Positions 7,307-15,376 of a DNA stretch of 64,000 nt are shown piece after piece. The position numbers and the translations under genes were made by a program. Location of the stretch: assembly GCF_041890415.1 (NCBI RefSeq), contig NZ_CP169056.1, forward strand, positions 1 to 64,000. The letters run 5' to 3'. This DNA is from Pseudoxanthomonas koreensis_A (lineage in GTDB: Bacteria > Pseudomonadota > Gammaproteobacteria > Xanthomonadales > Xanthomonadaceae). How positions within the stretch are numbered: the stretch's first letter is position 1; the number at the start of each line of letters is the position of its first letter. The notes beneath the pieces were generated by a model. The model saw only the letters and a list, made by a program, of their open reading frames with translations. It was not told the DNA's origin and ran no database searches.

Positions 7307-9811
7307 ATGACTTATCCGGACACTCCCGTCGCCACGCCGTCGGCCGTCGGCTCGCGCCCTGCTGGTGCCCTGGCCGCCGCCACGCCGGCAACGTCGGTCC
7401 ACGCCACTGCGTGCGTGCACGTGGCCGCTGACCCGGTGCCTGTTCCCCGGGCTGCTGCCATGCCGCAACCGGCGAGCGAAGGGCTGGCCCATGCCGGTGT
7501 GCGCACCTGGATCACCAAGGACGCCGGCAACCGGCGCCTGCCGTACGACCGCGCCCGCCTGGAGCGCAGCATCGACGCCATCCACGCCGAGTTCCCGCAA
7601 CTGGACGTGGCCGACTACACGCGCAGCGTGGCCGGTTTCGTCGAGCGCAAGGCATCGGTCAACGCCGACGACCTGGTCGACCACCTGATCCGCGAGGCCG
7701 AGGCGCGGGTCGACCTGACCGCGCCGGAATGGGAGCACTTCGCCGCGCGCATCTACCTGCGCCGGCTGTACAAGCGCGCCAGCCGCAACCGCTTCTACGA
7801 CGCCGAGCTGAAGTACGGCTCCTATGTCGGCCTGCAGGAGTCGCTGGCCGACCGCAACATCTATTCCAACGACATCCTGCGCGCCTACTCCAAGGAGGAG
7901 CTGCAGGAAGCCGCGCGCATGATCGAACCCGAGCGCGACAAACTGTTCGCCTACAACGGCCTGTACCTGCTGGCCACGCGCTACCTGGCGACCGACCACG
8001 CGCGCAACGTGTACGAACTGCCGCAGGAGCGCTGGCTGACCATCGCGCTGTACCTGATGCAGCAGGAGAATGTGCAGGGCAAGGGCGGGCGCGAGCGCCG
8101 CATGCAGCTGGTGGGCGAGGCCTACTGGGCGCTGTCCAACCTGTACATGACCGTGGCCACGCCGACCCTGCAGAACGCCGGCAAGGTCGGCGGGCAGCTG
8201 TCCAGCTGCTTCATCGACACCGTGGACGATTCGCTGCAGGGCATCTTCGACTCCAATACCGACATCGCCCGCGTGTCCAAGGGCGGCGGCGGCGTGGGCG
8301 CGTACATGGGCTATGTGCGCTCGTCGGGATCGGCGATCCGCGGCGTGCCCAATTCCTCGGGCGGCGTGGTGCCGTGGATCAAGCAGCTCAACAACACCGC
8401 CGTGTCGGTGGACCAGCTCGGCCAGCGCAAGGGTGCGGTGGCGGTGTACCTCGACATCTGGCATCGCGACATCGAGGCCTTCCTCGACCTGCGCCTCAAC
8501 AACGGCGACCAGCGCCTGCGCGCGCACGACGTGTTCACCTCGGTGTGCATCCCCGACCTGTTCATGGAGGCGGTGGAGCGCCGCGGCGACTGGTACCTGT
8601 TCGACCCGCATGAAGTGAAGCGGGTGAAGGGCTGGTACCTGCAGGATTTCTTCGACGAGAAGAAGGGTGACGGCAGCTTCCGCAAGAAGTACGAAGAGGT
8701 GGTCAACGACGAACGGATCAGCCGCAAGACGGTGAAGGCGATCGAGATCTTCAAGCGGATCATGGTCAGCCAGCTGGAAACCGGCAACCCGTTCATGTTC
8801 TACCGCGACGAGGTCAACCGGAAGAACCCGAACAAGCATGCCGGCATGGTGTACTCGTCCAACCTGTGCACCGAGATCCTGCAGAACATGAGCCCGACCC
8901 GGCTCATGCAGGAGATCATTTCCGGCAACCAGATCGTGACCACCAGGCAGGCCGGTGATTTCGTGGTCTGCAACCTGTCCTCGATCAACCTCGGCCGCGC
9001 GGTGCTGCCGCAGCAGGGCCAGGGCGACCTGATCAGCGACGTGCTCGAGCGCCTGATTCCGATCCAGGTGCGCATGCTCGACAACGTGATCGACCTCAAC
9101 CAACTGCCGGTGCCGCAGGCCACCATCACCAACCGCAAGTACCGCGCGATCGGGCTTGGCACCTTCGGCTGGCACCACCTGCTGGCGCTCAAGGGCATCG
9201 ACTGGAACACCCGGCAAGCCGAGGACTTCAGCGATGCCTTGTACGAGCGCATCAACCAGCTGGCCGTGCAGGCCAGCATGGAACTGGCCAGGGAGAAAGG
9301 CACCTACCCCGCCTTTGCCGGCAGCGACTGGCACACCGGTGCCTACTTCCGCGACCGCGGTTACGAAACGCCCGCGTGGCTGGACCTGGCCGCGCAGGTG
9401 GCGGTCAACGGCATGCGCAACGGCTGGCTGCTGGCGGTGGCGCCGAACATGTCGACCGCGCAGATCGCAGGCTCCACCGCCTCGATCGACCCGATCTATT
9501 CGGCGTTCTACTACGAGGAAAAGAAGGACTACCGCCGCCCGGTGGCCGCACCCGGATTGTCGCTGGAGACCTGGCCGTACTACGAGAAGGGTGCTTACAA
9601 GCTCGACCAGTTTGCCAGCGTGCGCCAGAACGCGCGCCGGCAGCGCCATGTCGACCAGGCGATCAGCTTCAACCTGTACGTGCCCTCGACCATCCGCGCC
9701 TCGACCTTGCTCGAGTTGCACATGAGCGCCTGGCGCGAAGGCATCAAGACCACGTATTACGTGCGCTCCAACGACATCGATATTGCCGAATGCGAGTGGT
9801 GCGCGAGCTGA
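7307..9811 (+). CDS. nrdA: class I ribonucleotide reductase, alpha subunit
   Basis: The 834-residue catalytic subunit reduces ribonucleoside diphosphates to deoxy forms together with NrdB. The first 65 residues are an Ala/Pro-rich low-complexity extension. An ATP-cone follows at about residues 68-140 (VRTWITKDAGNRRLPYDRAR). The active-site cysteines are visible: SSCFIDTV, the radical cysteine in SSNLCTEIL, and FVVCNLSSINL. The radical-transfer tyrosines lie in TTYYVRS, and the C-terminal redox pair is CEWCAS (CxxC). The ATG at 7307 has GGAGGA five bases upstream, and a GTG at 7283 and an ATG at 7295 are less likely. It heads the operon under the cobalamin riboswitch. Confidence 0.95.
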   Translation: MTYPDTPVATPSAVGSRPAGALAAATPATSVHATACVHVAADPVPVPRAAAMPQPASEGLAHAGVRTWITKDAGNRRLPYDRARLERSIDAIHAEFPQLDVADYTRSVAGFVERKASVNADDLVDHLIREAEARVDLTAPEWEHFAARIYLRRLYKRASRNRFYDAELKYGSYVGLQESLADRNIYSNDILRAYSKEELQEAARMIEPERDKLFAYNGLYLLATRYLATDHARNVYELPQERWLTIALYLMQQENVQGKGGRERRMQLVGEAYWALSNLYMTVATPTLQNAGKVGGQLSSCFIDTVDDSLQGIFDSNTDIARVSKGGGGVGAYMGYVRSSGSAIRGVPNSSGGVVPWIKQLNNTAVSVDQLGQRKGAVAVYLDIWHRDIEAFLDLRLNNGDQRLRAHDVFTSVCIPDLFMEAVERRGDWYLFDPHEVKRVKGWYLQDFFDEKKGDGSFRKKYEEVVNDERISRKTVKAIEIFKRIMVSQLETGNPFMFYRDEVNRKNPNKHAGMVYSSNLCTEILQNMSPTRLMQEIISGNQIVTTRQAGDFVVCNLSSINLGRAVLPQQGQGDLISDVLERLIPIQVRMLDNVIDLNQLPVPQATITNRKYRAIGLGTFGWHHLLALKGIDWNTRQAEDFSDALYERINQLAVQASMELAREKGTYPAFAGSDWHTGAYFRDRGYETPAWLDLAAQVAVNGMRNGWLLAVAPNMSTAQIAGSTASIDPIYSAFYYEEKKDYRRPVAAPGLSLETWPYYEKGAYKLDQFASVRQNARRQRHVDQAISFNLYVPSTIRASTLLELHMSAWREGIKTTYYVRSNDIDIAECEWCAS

Positions 9812-9901
9812 CAGCGCATTCGCGCTTTCAGCTCCCCACGGTTCGCGATGCGAACCGCGGGCCCCGCTCACTTTCTTCCACACCCCTGCGCCTTCGGCGC
9901 G

Positions 9902-9920
9902 CCCCCCTGACTCAGGGGGG
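9902..9920. repeat. perfect palindrome in the nrdA-nrdB spacer
   Basis: The 154-base gap between nrdA and nrdB contains CCCCCCTGACTCAGGGGGG, arms of nine bases around a single C, just after a small CGCCTTCGGCGCG hairpin (9891-9903). There is no T-tract, so it is not a standard terminator. It may be a transcript-processing or mRNA-stability element, or a short interspersed repeat. Confidence 0.7.
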
Positions 9921-9965
9921 CTCTACTCCATCAGGCTGGCCGCGAGTGGCCGGCAAGGGAAGTTC

Positions 9966-11030
9966 ATGAACGCTGTTGCCGCACCGCGCACTTCCACGCC
10001 GCTTGAACGCATCCGCATCCTCGAGCCGCGCCATTCCAATCGCTCCACCGGCATCATCAACGGCACCACGTCCGGCATCCTCAACTGGAACGACATCCCT
10101 TACCCGTCGTTCTACCGGGCCTACAAGGAGCTCTCGACCAACTTCTGGATCCCGGACGAGGTCGACATGAAGGGCGACGCGCGCCAGTACGGCGAGCTGT
10201 CGGCGCGCGAGAAGAACGCCTTCGATTCGATCATCGGCCTGCTCGCCACCCTGGATTCGCCGCAGACCCGCTTCATCTACAACGTGGCCGAATACATCAC
10301 CGACCCGGCCGCGCACGCCAACGCGGCGATCATCGGCCAGCAGGAAGTGATCCACAACGAGAGTTACAGCTACGTGCTGGCCTCGATCACCGACCTGGCC
10401 AACCAGAACCGCGTATTCGAACTGGCCCGCACGCATCCCACGATCATCGCCCGCAACGCGCCGATCATGCAGTCCTACGACGACTTCATGCGCGGCAAGA
10501 CCGCCGAGACCCTGCTGCGCGCGCTGATCCAGTCCTCGATCCTGGAGGGCATCAACTTCTATTCCGGCTTCGCCTACTTCTACAACCTGGTGCGCCAGAA
10601 CCGGATGGCCGGAACCGGCAAGATCATCAGCTTCATCAACCGCGACGAGCTGGCCCACACCAAGTTCATCAGCGAGGTGATCCGCGCCATCGTCGGCGAG
10701 AACCCGGAACTGCAGACCGACGAGCTGACCGACTACGTGCACGCCGCCTTCGCCCACGCCATCGAACTGGAAACGCAGTGGACCGGCGAGGTGCTCGACG
10801 GCATCGACGGCATCGACGTGGACGAGATGATCCGCTACGTGAAGTACCGGGCCAACAAGATGGCCGGGATGCTCGGCATCGAATCGATTTACCCGGACAC
10901 CACCGACAACGTGATGCCCTGGATCAAGGCCTACGCCGACAACTTCACGCAGACCAAGACCGACTTCTTCGAGATGCGCAATGCCAGCTACAAGAAGACC
11001 AATCTCGACAACGGCTTCGACGACCTGTGA
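9966..11030 (+). CDS. nrdB: class I ribonucleotide reductase, beta (radical) subunit
   Basis: This 354-residue subunit carries the metal-radical cofactor. Ligands can be placed on the standard R2 pattern: Asp97 (LATLDSPQ), Glu127 and His130 in QEVIHNESY, a Glu in SILEGINFYSGF, and the pair in RDELAH. Tyr134 sits where the radical tyrosine is expected (E-x-x-H-x-x-x-Y), so this is a conventional tyrosyl-radical R2. The start is the ATG at 9966 with AGGGAAG upstream. It is 154 bases after nrdA and overlaps or abuts the flavodoxin gene, indicating one operon. Confidence 0.95.
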   Translation: MNAVAAPRTSTPLERIRILEPRHSNRSTGIINGTTSGILNWNDIPYPSFYRAYKELSTNFWIPDEVDMKGDARQYGELSAREKNAFDSIIGLLATLDSPQTRFIYNVAEYITDPAAHANAAIIGQQEVIHNESYSYVLASITDLANQNRVFELARTHPTIIARNAPIMQSYDDFMRGKTAETLLRALIQSSILEGINFYSGFAYFYNLVRQNRMAGTGKIISFINRDELAHTKFISEVIRAIVGENPELQTDELTDYVHAAFAHAIELETQWTGEVLDGIDGIDVDEMIRYVKYRANKMAGMLGIESIYPDTTDNVMPWIKAYADNFTQTKTDFFEMRNASYKKTNLDNGFDDL

Positions 11031-11044
11031 ACGCCGCTTCGGGC

Positions 11045-11554
11045 ATGCGCATCCTGATCGCCTTCGCCTCGCTCAGTGGCAACACCCGTGACGTCGCGCG
11101 GATGGTGCGCGCGCGCTGCGAGCAGCGCGGGCATGCGGTGAGCTGGGTGGAAACCGATGTGGCCGGGCTGGCGGCAGCCGGGCCCGACCCGCATCACGAC
11201 CTCTACCTGCTCGGCGCCTGGACCGACAACGCCGGGCGCACGCCGGCGGAGATGAAGCGCTTCATCGCCGAGCTGGTCGAGGCGGTAGGCAAGCCGCCAC
11301 GGGTGGCCGTGTTCGGTACCGGCGAAACCCAGTGGGGCGCGGACTGCTACTGCGGCGCGGTGCGGCGCATGGCCCGCTTCTTCGACTCGCCGTTCGCGCA
11401 CCTGGAGATCGAGCAGATGCCGCATGGCGAGCGCGACACGCAGCGGATCCAGCAATGGACCGACCACATCCTGGCCTGTACCCGGCGCATGCCGGGTCCG
11501 GGCGTTCCACGCGAGACCATTGCCCATGCTGATCCTGCACGCTGCGACGCCTGA
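11045..11554 (+). CDS. flavodoxin in the nrd operon
   Basis: A 169-residue flavodoxin-fold protein. The FMN phosphate loop is SLSGNTRDVA near the N-terminus, followed by YLLGAWTDNAGR and FGTGETQWGADCYCG, which correspond to the 50s and 90s FMN loops. It could start at the GTG at 11027, overlapping the nrdB stop (GTGA). The ATG at 11045 begins directly with the first beta strand (MRILIAFAS) and is preferred. Position straight after nrdB and overlap with the next gene suggest it supplies electrons to the reductase, either for cofactor assembly or maintenance as NrdI does for class Ib. It is not an obvious NrdI homologue, so this role is inference. Confidence 0.85.
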   Translation: MRILIAFASLSGNTRDVARMVRARCEQRGHAVSWVETDVAGLAAAGPDPHHDLYLLGAWTDNAGRTPAEMKRFIAELVEAVGKPPRVAVFGTGETQWGADCYCGAVRRMARFFDSPFAHLEIEQMPHGERDTQRIQQWTDHILACTRRMPGPGVPRETIAHADPARCDA

Positions 11555-11960
11555 CGACTACGCTTCGGCCGTGGCCGCCCACCCGCGCCTGCTGGTGGAT
11601 TTCTACAAGGACGACTGCCCCGGCTGCACCATGCTGGACATGTCGCTGAAGGTATTGGCCTCGGCGCCAGAGGCGGCCGGGGTCGTGCTGCTGAAGGTGA
11701 AGCTGGAACAGGTGGGCGAGGCCTTCTTCCGTGACCTGGGCCTGCGCCAGACACCGACCCTGGTGTTGTTCCGCGATGGCGCAGAGGTGGCGCGCCTGCC
11801 GGGTTTCCAGTCGCCCGCGCAGCTGGCGCAGGCGGTGGGCGCCCACCTGGCGCCGGCCACGCAACTGCCCGCGGCCACGCATCCGGCATCCGCCACGCAC
11901 TTGCCTGCGGCCACGCATCCGGTATCCGCCACGCACCTGCCTGGGACCACGCACGTGTAG
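11526..11960 (+). CDS. thioredoxin-like protein with CPGC motif and repeat tail
   Basis: A 144-residue protein. Residues 1-105 have a thioredoxin fold (LLVDFYKDDCPGCTMLDMSLK, then the cis-Pro strand RQTPTLVLFRDG). The redox motif is C31-P-G-C34 rather than the classical CGPC. The last 35 residues are a degenerate repeat of ATHLPAATHP-type units. The stop codon TAG lies inside the GTAG head of the REP doublet that follows. It overlaps the flavodoxin gene by 29 bases, so translation is probably coupled. As the last gene of the nrd operon it is a candidate dedicated reductant for NrdA. Confidence 0.88.
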   Translation: MLILHAATPDDYASAVAAHPRLLVDFYKDDCPGCTMLDMSLKVLASAPEAAGVVLLKVKLEQVGEAFFRDLGLRQTPTLVLFRDGAEVARLPGFQSPAQLAQAVGAHLAPATQLPAATHPASATHLPAATHPVSATHLPGTTHV

Positions 11961-12046
11961 GAGCCGGTCTTGCCGGCGACCGCCATGGGCAACCGCCTGC
12001 CAGCGACCCGTCAGCCATGGCGGTCGCCGGCAAGACCGGCTCCTAC
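11957..12046. repeat. GTAG-type REP doublet 1
   Basis: An inverted pair of REP units: GTAGGAGCCGGTCTTGCCGG on the plus strand and its complement ending CCGGCTCCTAC at 12046, separated by about 40 bases. Each unit has the GTAG head and a CCGG-TTGCCGG stem typical of Stenotrophomonas/Xanthomonas REPs. The left head provides the stop of the thioredoxin-like gene and the right head that of the minus-strand gene at 12043. Confidence 0.9.
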
Positions 12047-12255
12047 AGGGCGGGGGCGTCTGGGTGGCGCAGCTGCCAGGCGGCCAGGGCGCGGCGGTAC
12101 TCGGCCTGCGCCTCGGCGTAGAGGTCGTGGACGCAGATCGGGCAACCACTCTCGCAGCACTCGGCGGGCAGTGGCTTGTCCGGCGGCACCGGCGGTGGAT
12201 CGTCCAGCGGGACGAGGCCGGGCCTGGGAGGCGGTGGCGGGCATTCGTCGGTCAT
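12043..12255 (-). CDS. small oxidoreductase-like-domain protein
   Basis: A 70-residue protein with a Pro-rich first half (PPPPPRPGLVPLDDPPPVPP). The motif AECCESGCPICVHDLYAEA follows, typical of the short oxidoreductase-like N-terminal domain family. Four cysteines (CC, C, C) could bind metal. Function is unknown in bacteria. The ATG at 12255 was chosen because further upstream the frame is not conserved in character. Its TAG stop (12043-12045) lies inside the right GTAG head of REP doublet 1, and the gene converges on the nrd operon. Confidence 0.75.
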   Translation of the reverse strand: MTDECPPPPPRPGLVPLDDPPPVPPDKPLPAECCESGCPICVHDLYAEAQAEYRRALAAWQLRHPDAPAL

Positions 12256-12340
12256 CGCCGCCAGCGTAGCAGTGCACCGGGGGGCACCGGATATGCGCCG
12301 CCGCCGCCCTGCAGGGTGAGATGACGACGGCGATGTCGCG

Positions 12341-12381
12341 CACTGCCCGGCCACACCGGGCACACCGGGCACCGGGCAGTG
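12341..12381. terminator. GC-rich hairpin downstream of metE
   Basis: A ten-base inverted repeat, CACTGCCCGG (12341-12350) and CCGGGCAGTG (12372-12381), encloses CACACCGGG repeats. It lies 83 bases past the metE stop on that strand. There is no T-tract. It may act as a rho-independent-like barrier or 3'-end stabiliser. The adjacent 12420-12450 stretch is a GGTGCC run. Confidence 0.35.
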
Positions 12382-12463
12382 TCCGATGTCCGGTACCCGG
12401 TACCTGACGCCCGCTACCCGGTCCCGGTGCCGGTGCCGGTGCCGAATGCCTGCCGACGATGGC

Positions 12464-14755
12464 TCAGGCCGCCGCGGCGCGCTCGCCGCGCAGGATGCGC
12501 GCGGCCTCGACCATGCGCTCCAGCGCGGTGCGCGTTTCCGGCCAGCCGCGGGTCTTCAGGCCGCAGTCCGGGTTGACCCATATCTGCTCGGGCGCCAGCA
12601 CCGCGCGCGCCTTCTCCAGCAGTTCCACCATCTCCGAGGTGGTGGGGATGCGCGGGGAGTGGATGTCGTACACGCCAGGCCCGATTCCGCTGGGATAGCG
12701 GAACTTCACGAACGCGTCCAGCAGCTCCATGCGCGAGCGCGAGGTCTCGATCGAGATCACGTCCGCGTCCATCGCCGCCACCGCCTGGATGATGTCGTTG
12801 AACTCGGAGTAGCACATGTGGGTGTGGATCTGGGTCTCGTCGCGCACGCCGCTGGCGGACAGGCGGAAGCTTTCCACCGCCCAGTCCAGGTAGGCGGCCC
12901 ACTGCGCGCGGCGCAGCGGCAGGCCCTCGCGCAGCGCCGGCTCGTCGATCTGGATGACCTTGATGCCGGCCGCCTCCAGGTGGGTCACCTCGTCGCGCAG
13001 GGCCAGGGCGATCTGGCGGCAGGTGTCGGCGCGGGCCTGGTCGTCGCGCACGAACGACCACTGCAGCACGGTCACCGGGCCGGTGAGCATGCCCTTCATC
13101 GGCCGCTGCGTGAGCGACTGGGCGTACCTGGACCAGCGCACCGTCATCGGCGCCGGGCGCACCACGTCGCCGAAGATGATCGGCGGCTTGACGCAGCGGC
13201 TGCCGTAGCTCTGCACCCAGCCCAGCCTGGTGAAGGCGAAGCCGTCCAGTTGCTCGCCGAAGTACTCGACCATGTCGTTGCGCTCGAACTCGCCGTGGAC
13301 CAGCACGTCGATGCCGATCTGCTCCTGGAAGCGCACGCACTTCTCGGTCTGCGCCTCCAGGAAGGCGTCGTAGCCGGCCTCGTCGAGCTTGCGCGACTTG
13401 AACTTCGCCCGTGCCTCGCGCACCTGGAGGGTCTGCGGGAAGGAGCCGATGGTGGTGGTCGGGTACGGCGGCAGGCCGAGCGCGGCTTCCTGCGCCTGCC
13501 GGCGCGCCGGATAGGGCGAGGCGCGCTGCGCCTGCGCCGGGGTGACCGCGGCCAGGCGCGCGGCCACTTCCGGGCGGTGCACGCGCGGGGAGGCCTTGCG
13601 CGATTCGATCCGCGCGCGCGCGTCGTCCAGGGCGGCGTGCGCGGTATCGCGGCCGTCCAGCGCGTCGGCCAGCACCCGGATCTCGCCCAGCTTCTGCCGG
13701 GCGAACGAGAGCCACGACTTCAGGTCGGGCTCGAGCGCCTTCTCGCCGTCCAGGTCCACCGGCACGTGCAGCAGCGAGCACGACGGCGCCAGCCACAGCT
13801 TGTCCGCGCCGACGCGGGTGCGCGCGTAGCGGGCCAGCAGCAGGGCATTGTCCAGGCGGGTGCGCCAGATGTTGCGGCCGTCGACCAGGCCGGCGGAAAG
13901 CACGCGGCCCTCCGGCAGGCGGTCCAGCACCGCCTCCAGCTCTTCGGGCGCCCGCACCAGGTCCAGGTGCAGGCCGTCGACCGGCAGCGAGGCGGCCAGC
14001 TCCAGGTTGTCGCCCAGGGCGCCGAAGTACGGGGTCAGCAGCAGCTTCGGGCGCGGGCCTTGCGCCAGTGCGGCGTAGGCGCGGCGGTAGGCCTCGCGCG
14101 CCTCGGGCGCCAGGTCCAGCACCAGCGCCGGCTCGTCGATCTGCACCCACTGCGCGCCGGCCTCCTGCAACTGCGCCAGCAACTGCGCGTACACCGGCAG
14201 CAGGCGTTCGAGCAGGGCGAAGCGGTCGCTGCCGTCCACGGTCTTGGACAGCCACAGGAAGGTCACCGGGCCGATCAGCACCGGCCGCGTCTCGATGCCC
14301 AGCGCCTTGGCCTCCAGGTACTGTGCCACCGGCTTGTCGCCGCGCAGGGCGAAGGCCTGGCCGGCCTCCAGCTCGGGCACCAGGTAGTGGTAGTTGGTGT
14401 CGAACCACTTGGTCATTTCCAGCGCGTGCAGGTCGATCCCGTCGCGCTGGTGGCCGCGGGCCAGGGCGAAGTAGCCGGCCAGCGGGTCGGCATCGGCCAG
14501 GGCACGGTAGCGCGGCGGGATGGCGTCGAACAGGAAGGCGGTGTCCAGCACCTGGTCGTACAGCGAGAAGTCGTTGGACGGCGGCAGGTCGATGCCGGCG
14601 TCGCGCTGCAGCGTCCAATGGCGGGCGCGCAGTTCGCGGCCGGTCTCCTGGAGCTGGTCGGCGGACAGTTCGCCGCGCCAGTGCGCCTCCAGGGCGTGCT
14701 TGAGTTCGCGGCGCGCCCCGATGCGGGGGAAACCGAGGGAGGTGGTGAGCGTCAT
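12464..14755 (-). CDS. metE: cobalamin-independent methionine synthase
   Basis: MetE transfers the methyl group from 5-methyltetrahydropteroyl-triglutamate to homocysteine without B12. The 763-residue length is normal. The N-terminus MTLTTSLGFPRIGARRELK is diagnostic. Zinc ligands appear as HTHMCYSEFND and the C-terminal NPDCGLKTRGW, and the folate site region PTTTIGSFPQT is intact. The ATG at 14755 is preceded by GAGGAAA. A cobalamin riboswitch occupies the leader, so the gene should be expressed only when B12 is scarce. Confidence 0.97.
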   Translation of the reverse strand: MTLTTSLGFPRIGARRELKHALEAHWRGELSADQLQETGRELRARHWTLQRDAGIDLPPSNDFSLYDQVLDTAFLFDAIPPRYRALADADPLAGYFALARGHQRDGIDLHALEMTKWFDTNYHYLVPELEAGQAFALRGDKPVAQYLEAKALGIETRPVLIGPVTFLWLSKTVDGSDRFALLERLLPVYAQLLAQLQEAGAQWVQIDEPALVLDLAPEAREAYRRAYAALAQGPRPKLLLTPYFGALGDNLELAASLPVDGLHLDLVRAPEELEAVLDRLPEGRVLSAGLVDGRNIWRTRLDNALLLARYARTRVGADKLWLAPSCSLLHVPVDLDGEKALEPDLKSWLSFARQKLGEIRVLADALDGRDTAHAALDDARARIESRKASPRVHRPEVAARLAAVTPAQAQRASPYPARRQAQEAALGLPPYPTTTIGSFPQTLQVREARAKFKSRKLDEAGYDAFLEAQTEKCVRFQEQIGIDVLVHGEFERNDMVEYFGEQLDGFAFTRLGWVQSYGSRCVKPPIIFGDVVRPAPMTVRWSRYAQSLTQRPMKGMLTGPVTVLQWSFVRDDQARADTCRQIALALRDEVTHLEAAGIKVIQIDEPALREGLPLRRAQWAAYLDWAVESFRLSASGVRDETQIHTHMCYSEFNDIIQAVAAMDADVISIETSRSRMELLDAFVKFRYPSGIGPGVYDIHSPRIPTTSEMVELLEKARAVLAPEQIWVNPDCGLKTRGWPETRTALERMVEAARILRGERAAAA

Positions 14756-14969
14756 GGTGGCGTTTCCTCATGCAGGGACGGATGAGCGAAGGCCGGCGGC
14801 GTCCCCGGCCATGGCCGGGCGACGCCGCGGGAGCGGCCTTCGCCCTTGCGGGCGAACCGGGACCGTCGCGGGAGCGGCACGGGGACAGGCGCACGGCGCG
14901 CGGCACCATGCGGATGCTCCGGCCACCTCCCCGCGGAGGCTCCAGGTCGTACGGAAGGCGGGCATGCCT

Positions 14970-15188
14970 TCCGGCCGGGGCAGGTCTTCGGGCTCATGGA
15001 CGCACGGCGCGCGGACGCGCCGGGGCCTACTGTCCGCCGCTTCCCGGCCGGTCGGGCCAGTGCGATGGCGGAGGTCGTTTCCAATTACCGCTGCGGGGCA
15101 GCGCCGGAATGGGGCCCGCTCGCACGGGCCTGCACCGGACTTCCCTTTTAATCCATCGCTTCATATGGATGAAGAGATGTAACCTCGG
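14970..15188 (-). promoter_or_regulatory. cobalamin riboswitch (metE leader)
   Basis: On the metE strand the B12 elements occur in order: AAAAGGGAAGTCCGGTGCAG near 15146-15127, a core GGCGCTGCCCCGCAGCGGTAA near 15108-15087, then GCACTGGCC, and CCGAAGACCTGCC ending near 14978. The spacing matches the nrd riboswitch, and the two share the AAAAGGGAAGTC-GGTG and GAAGACCTGCC blocks. A GGAAGGC/GCCTTCC hairpin (14953-14972) just after the aptamer could belong to the expression platform. Confidence 0.92.
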
Positions 15189-15195
15189 CGGCGCC

Positions 15196-15224
15196 ACGTT
15201 AGCCTCGACGTCGGCGGACGTCAA
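15196..15224 (-). promoter_or_regulatory. metE promoter
   Basis: On the minus strand TTGACG (15224-15219), exactly 17 bases, then TAACGT (15201-15196). The start would be near 15188, the 5' edge of the riboswitch, so the two predictions support each other. Confidence 0.6.
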
Positions 15225-15376
15225 CCGGCGTCCGTGCGCATGCGGCTCGCGGCACGGGCGGCCGCGGCCCTTGCGCGCAGGCGCGGGCCTCCCGCGACGC
15301 CGTGTTCCGCCCGCCCCGCTTGCCGCCTTCGCCGGCGGCGGGTGCAATGCGCATCCCTTCCCGCGTCGTGCCCGCC

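Noticed and set aside
4520..9883. A 1787-codon open frame on the minus strand extending far upstream of the TonB receptor
   Set aside because: Only 4520-6748 has family motifs and a signal peptide. The rest is antisense to nrdA and reflects third-position GC bias.
12386..14785. A 799-codon plus-strand frame opposite metE
   Set aside because: metE is intact on the other strand with all motifs. This frame is a high-GC shadow.
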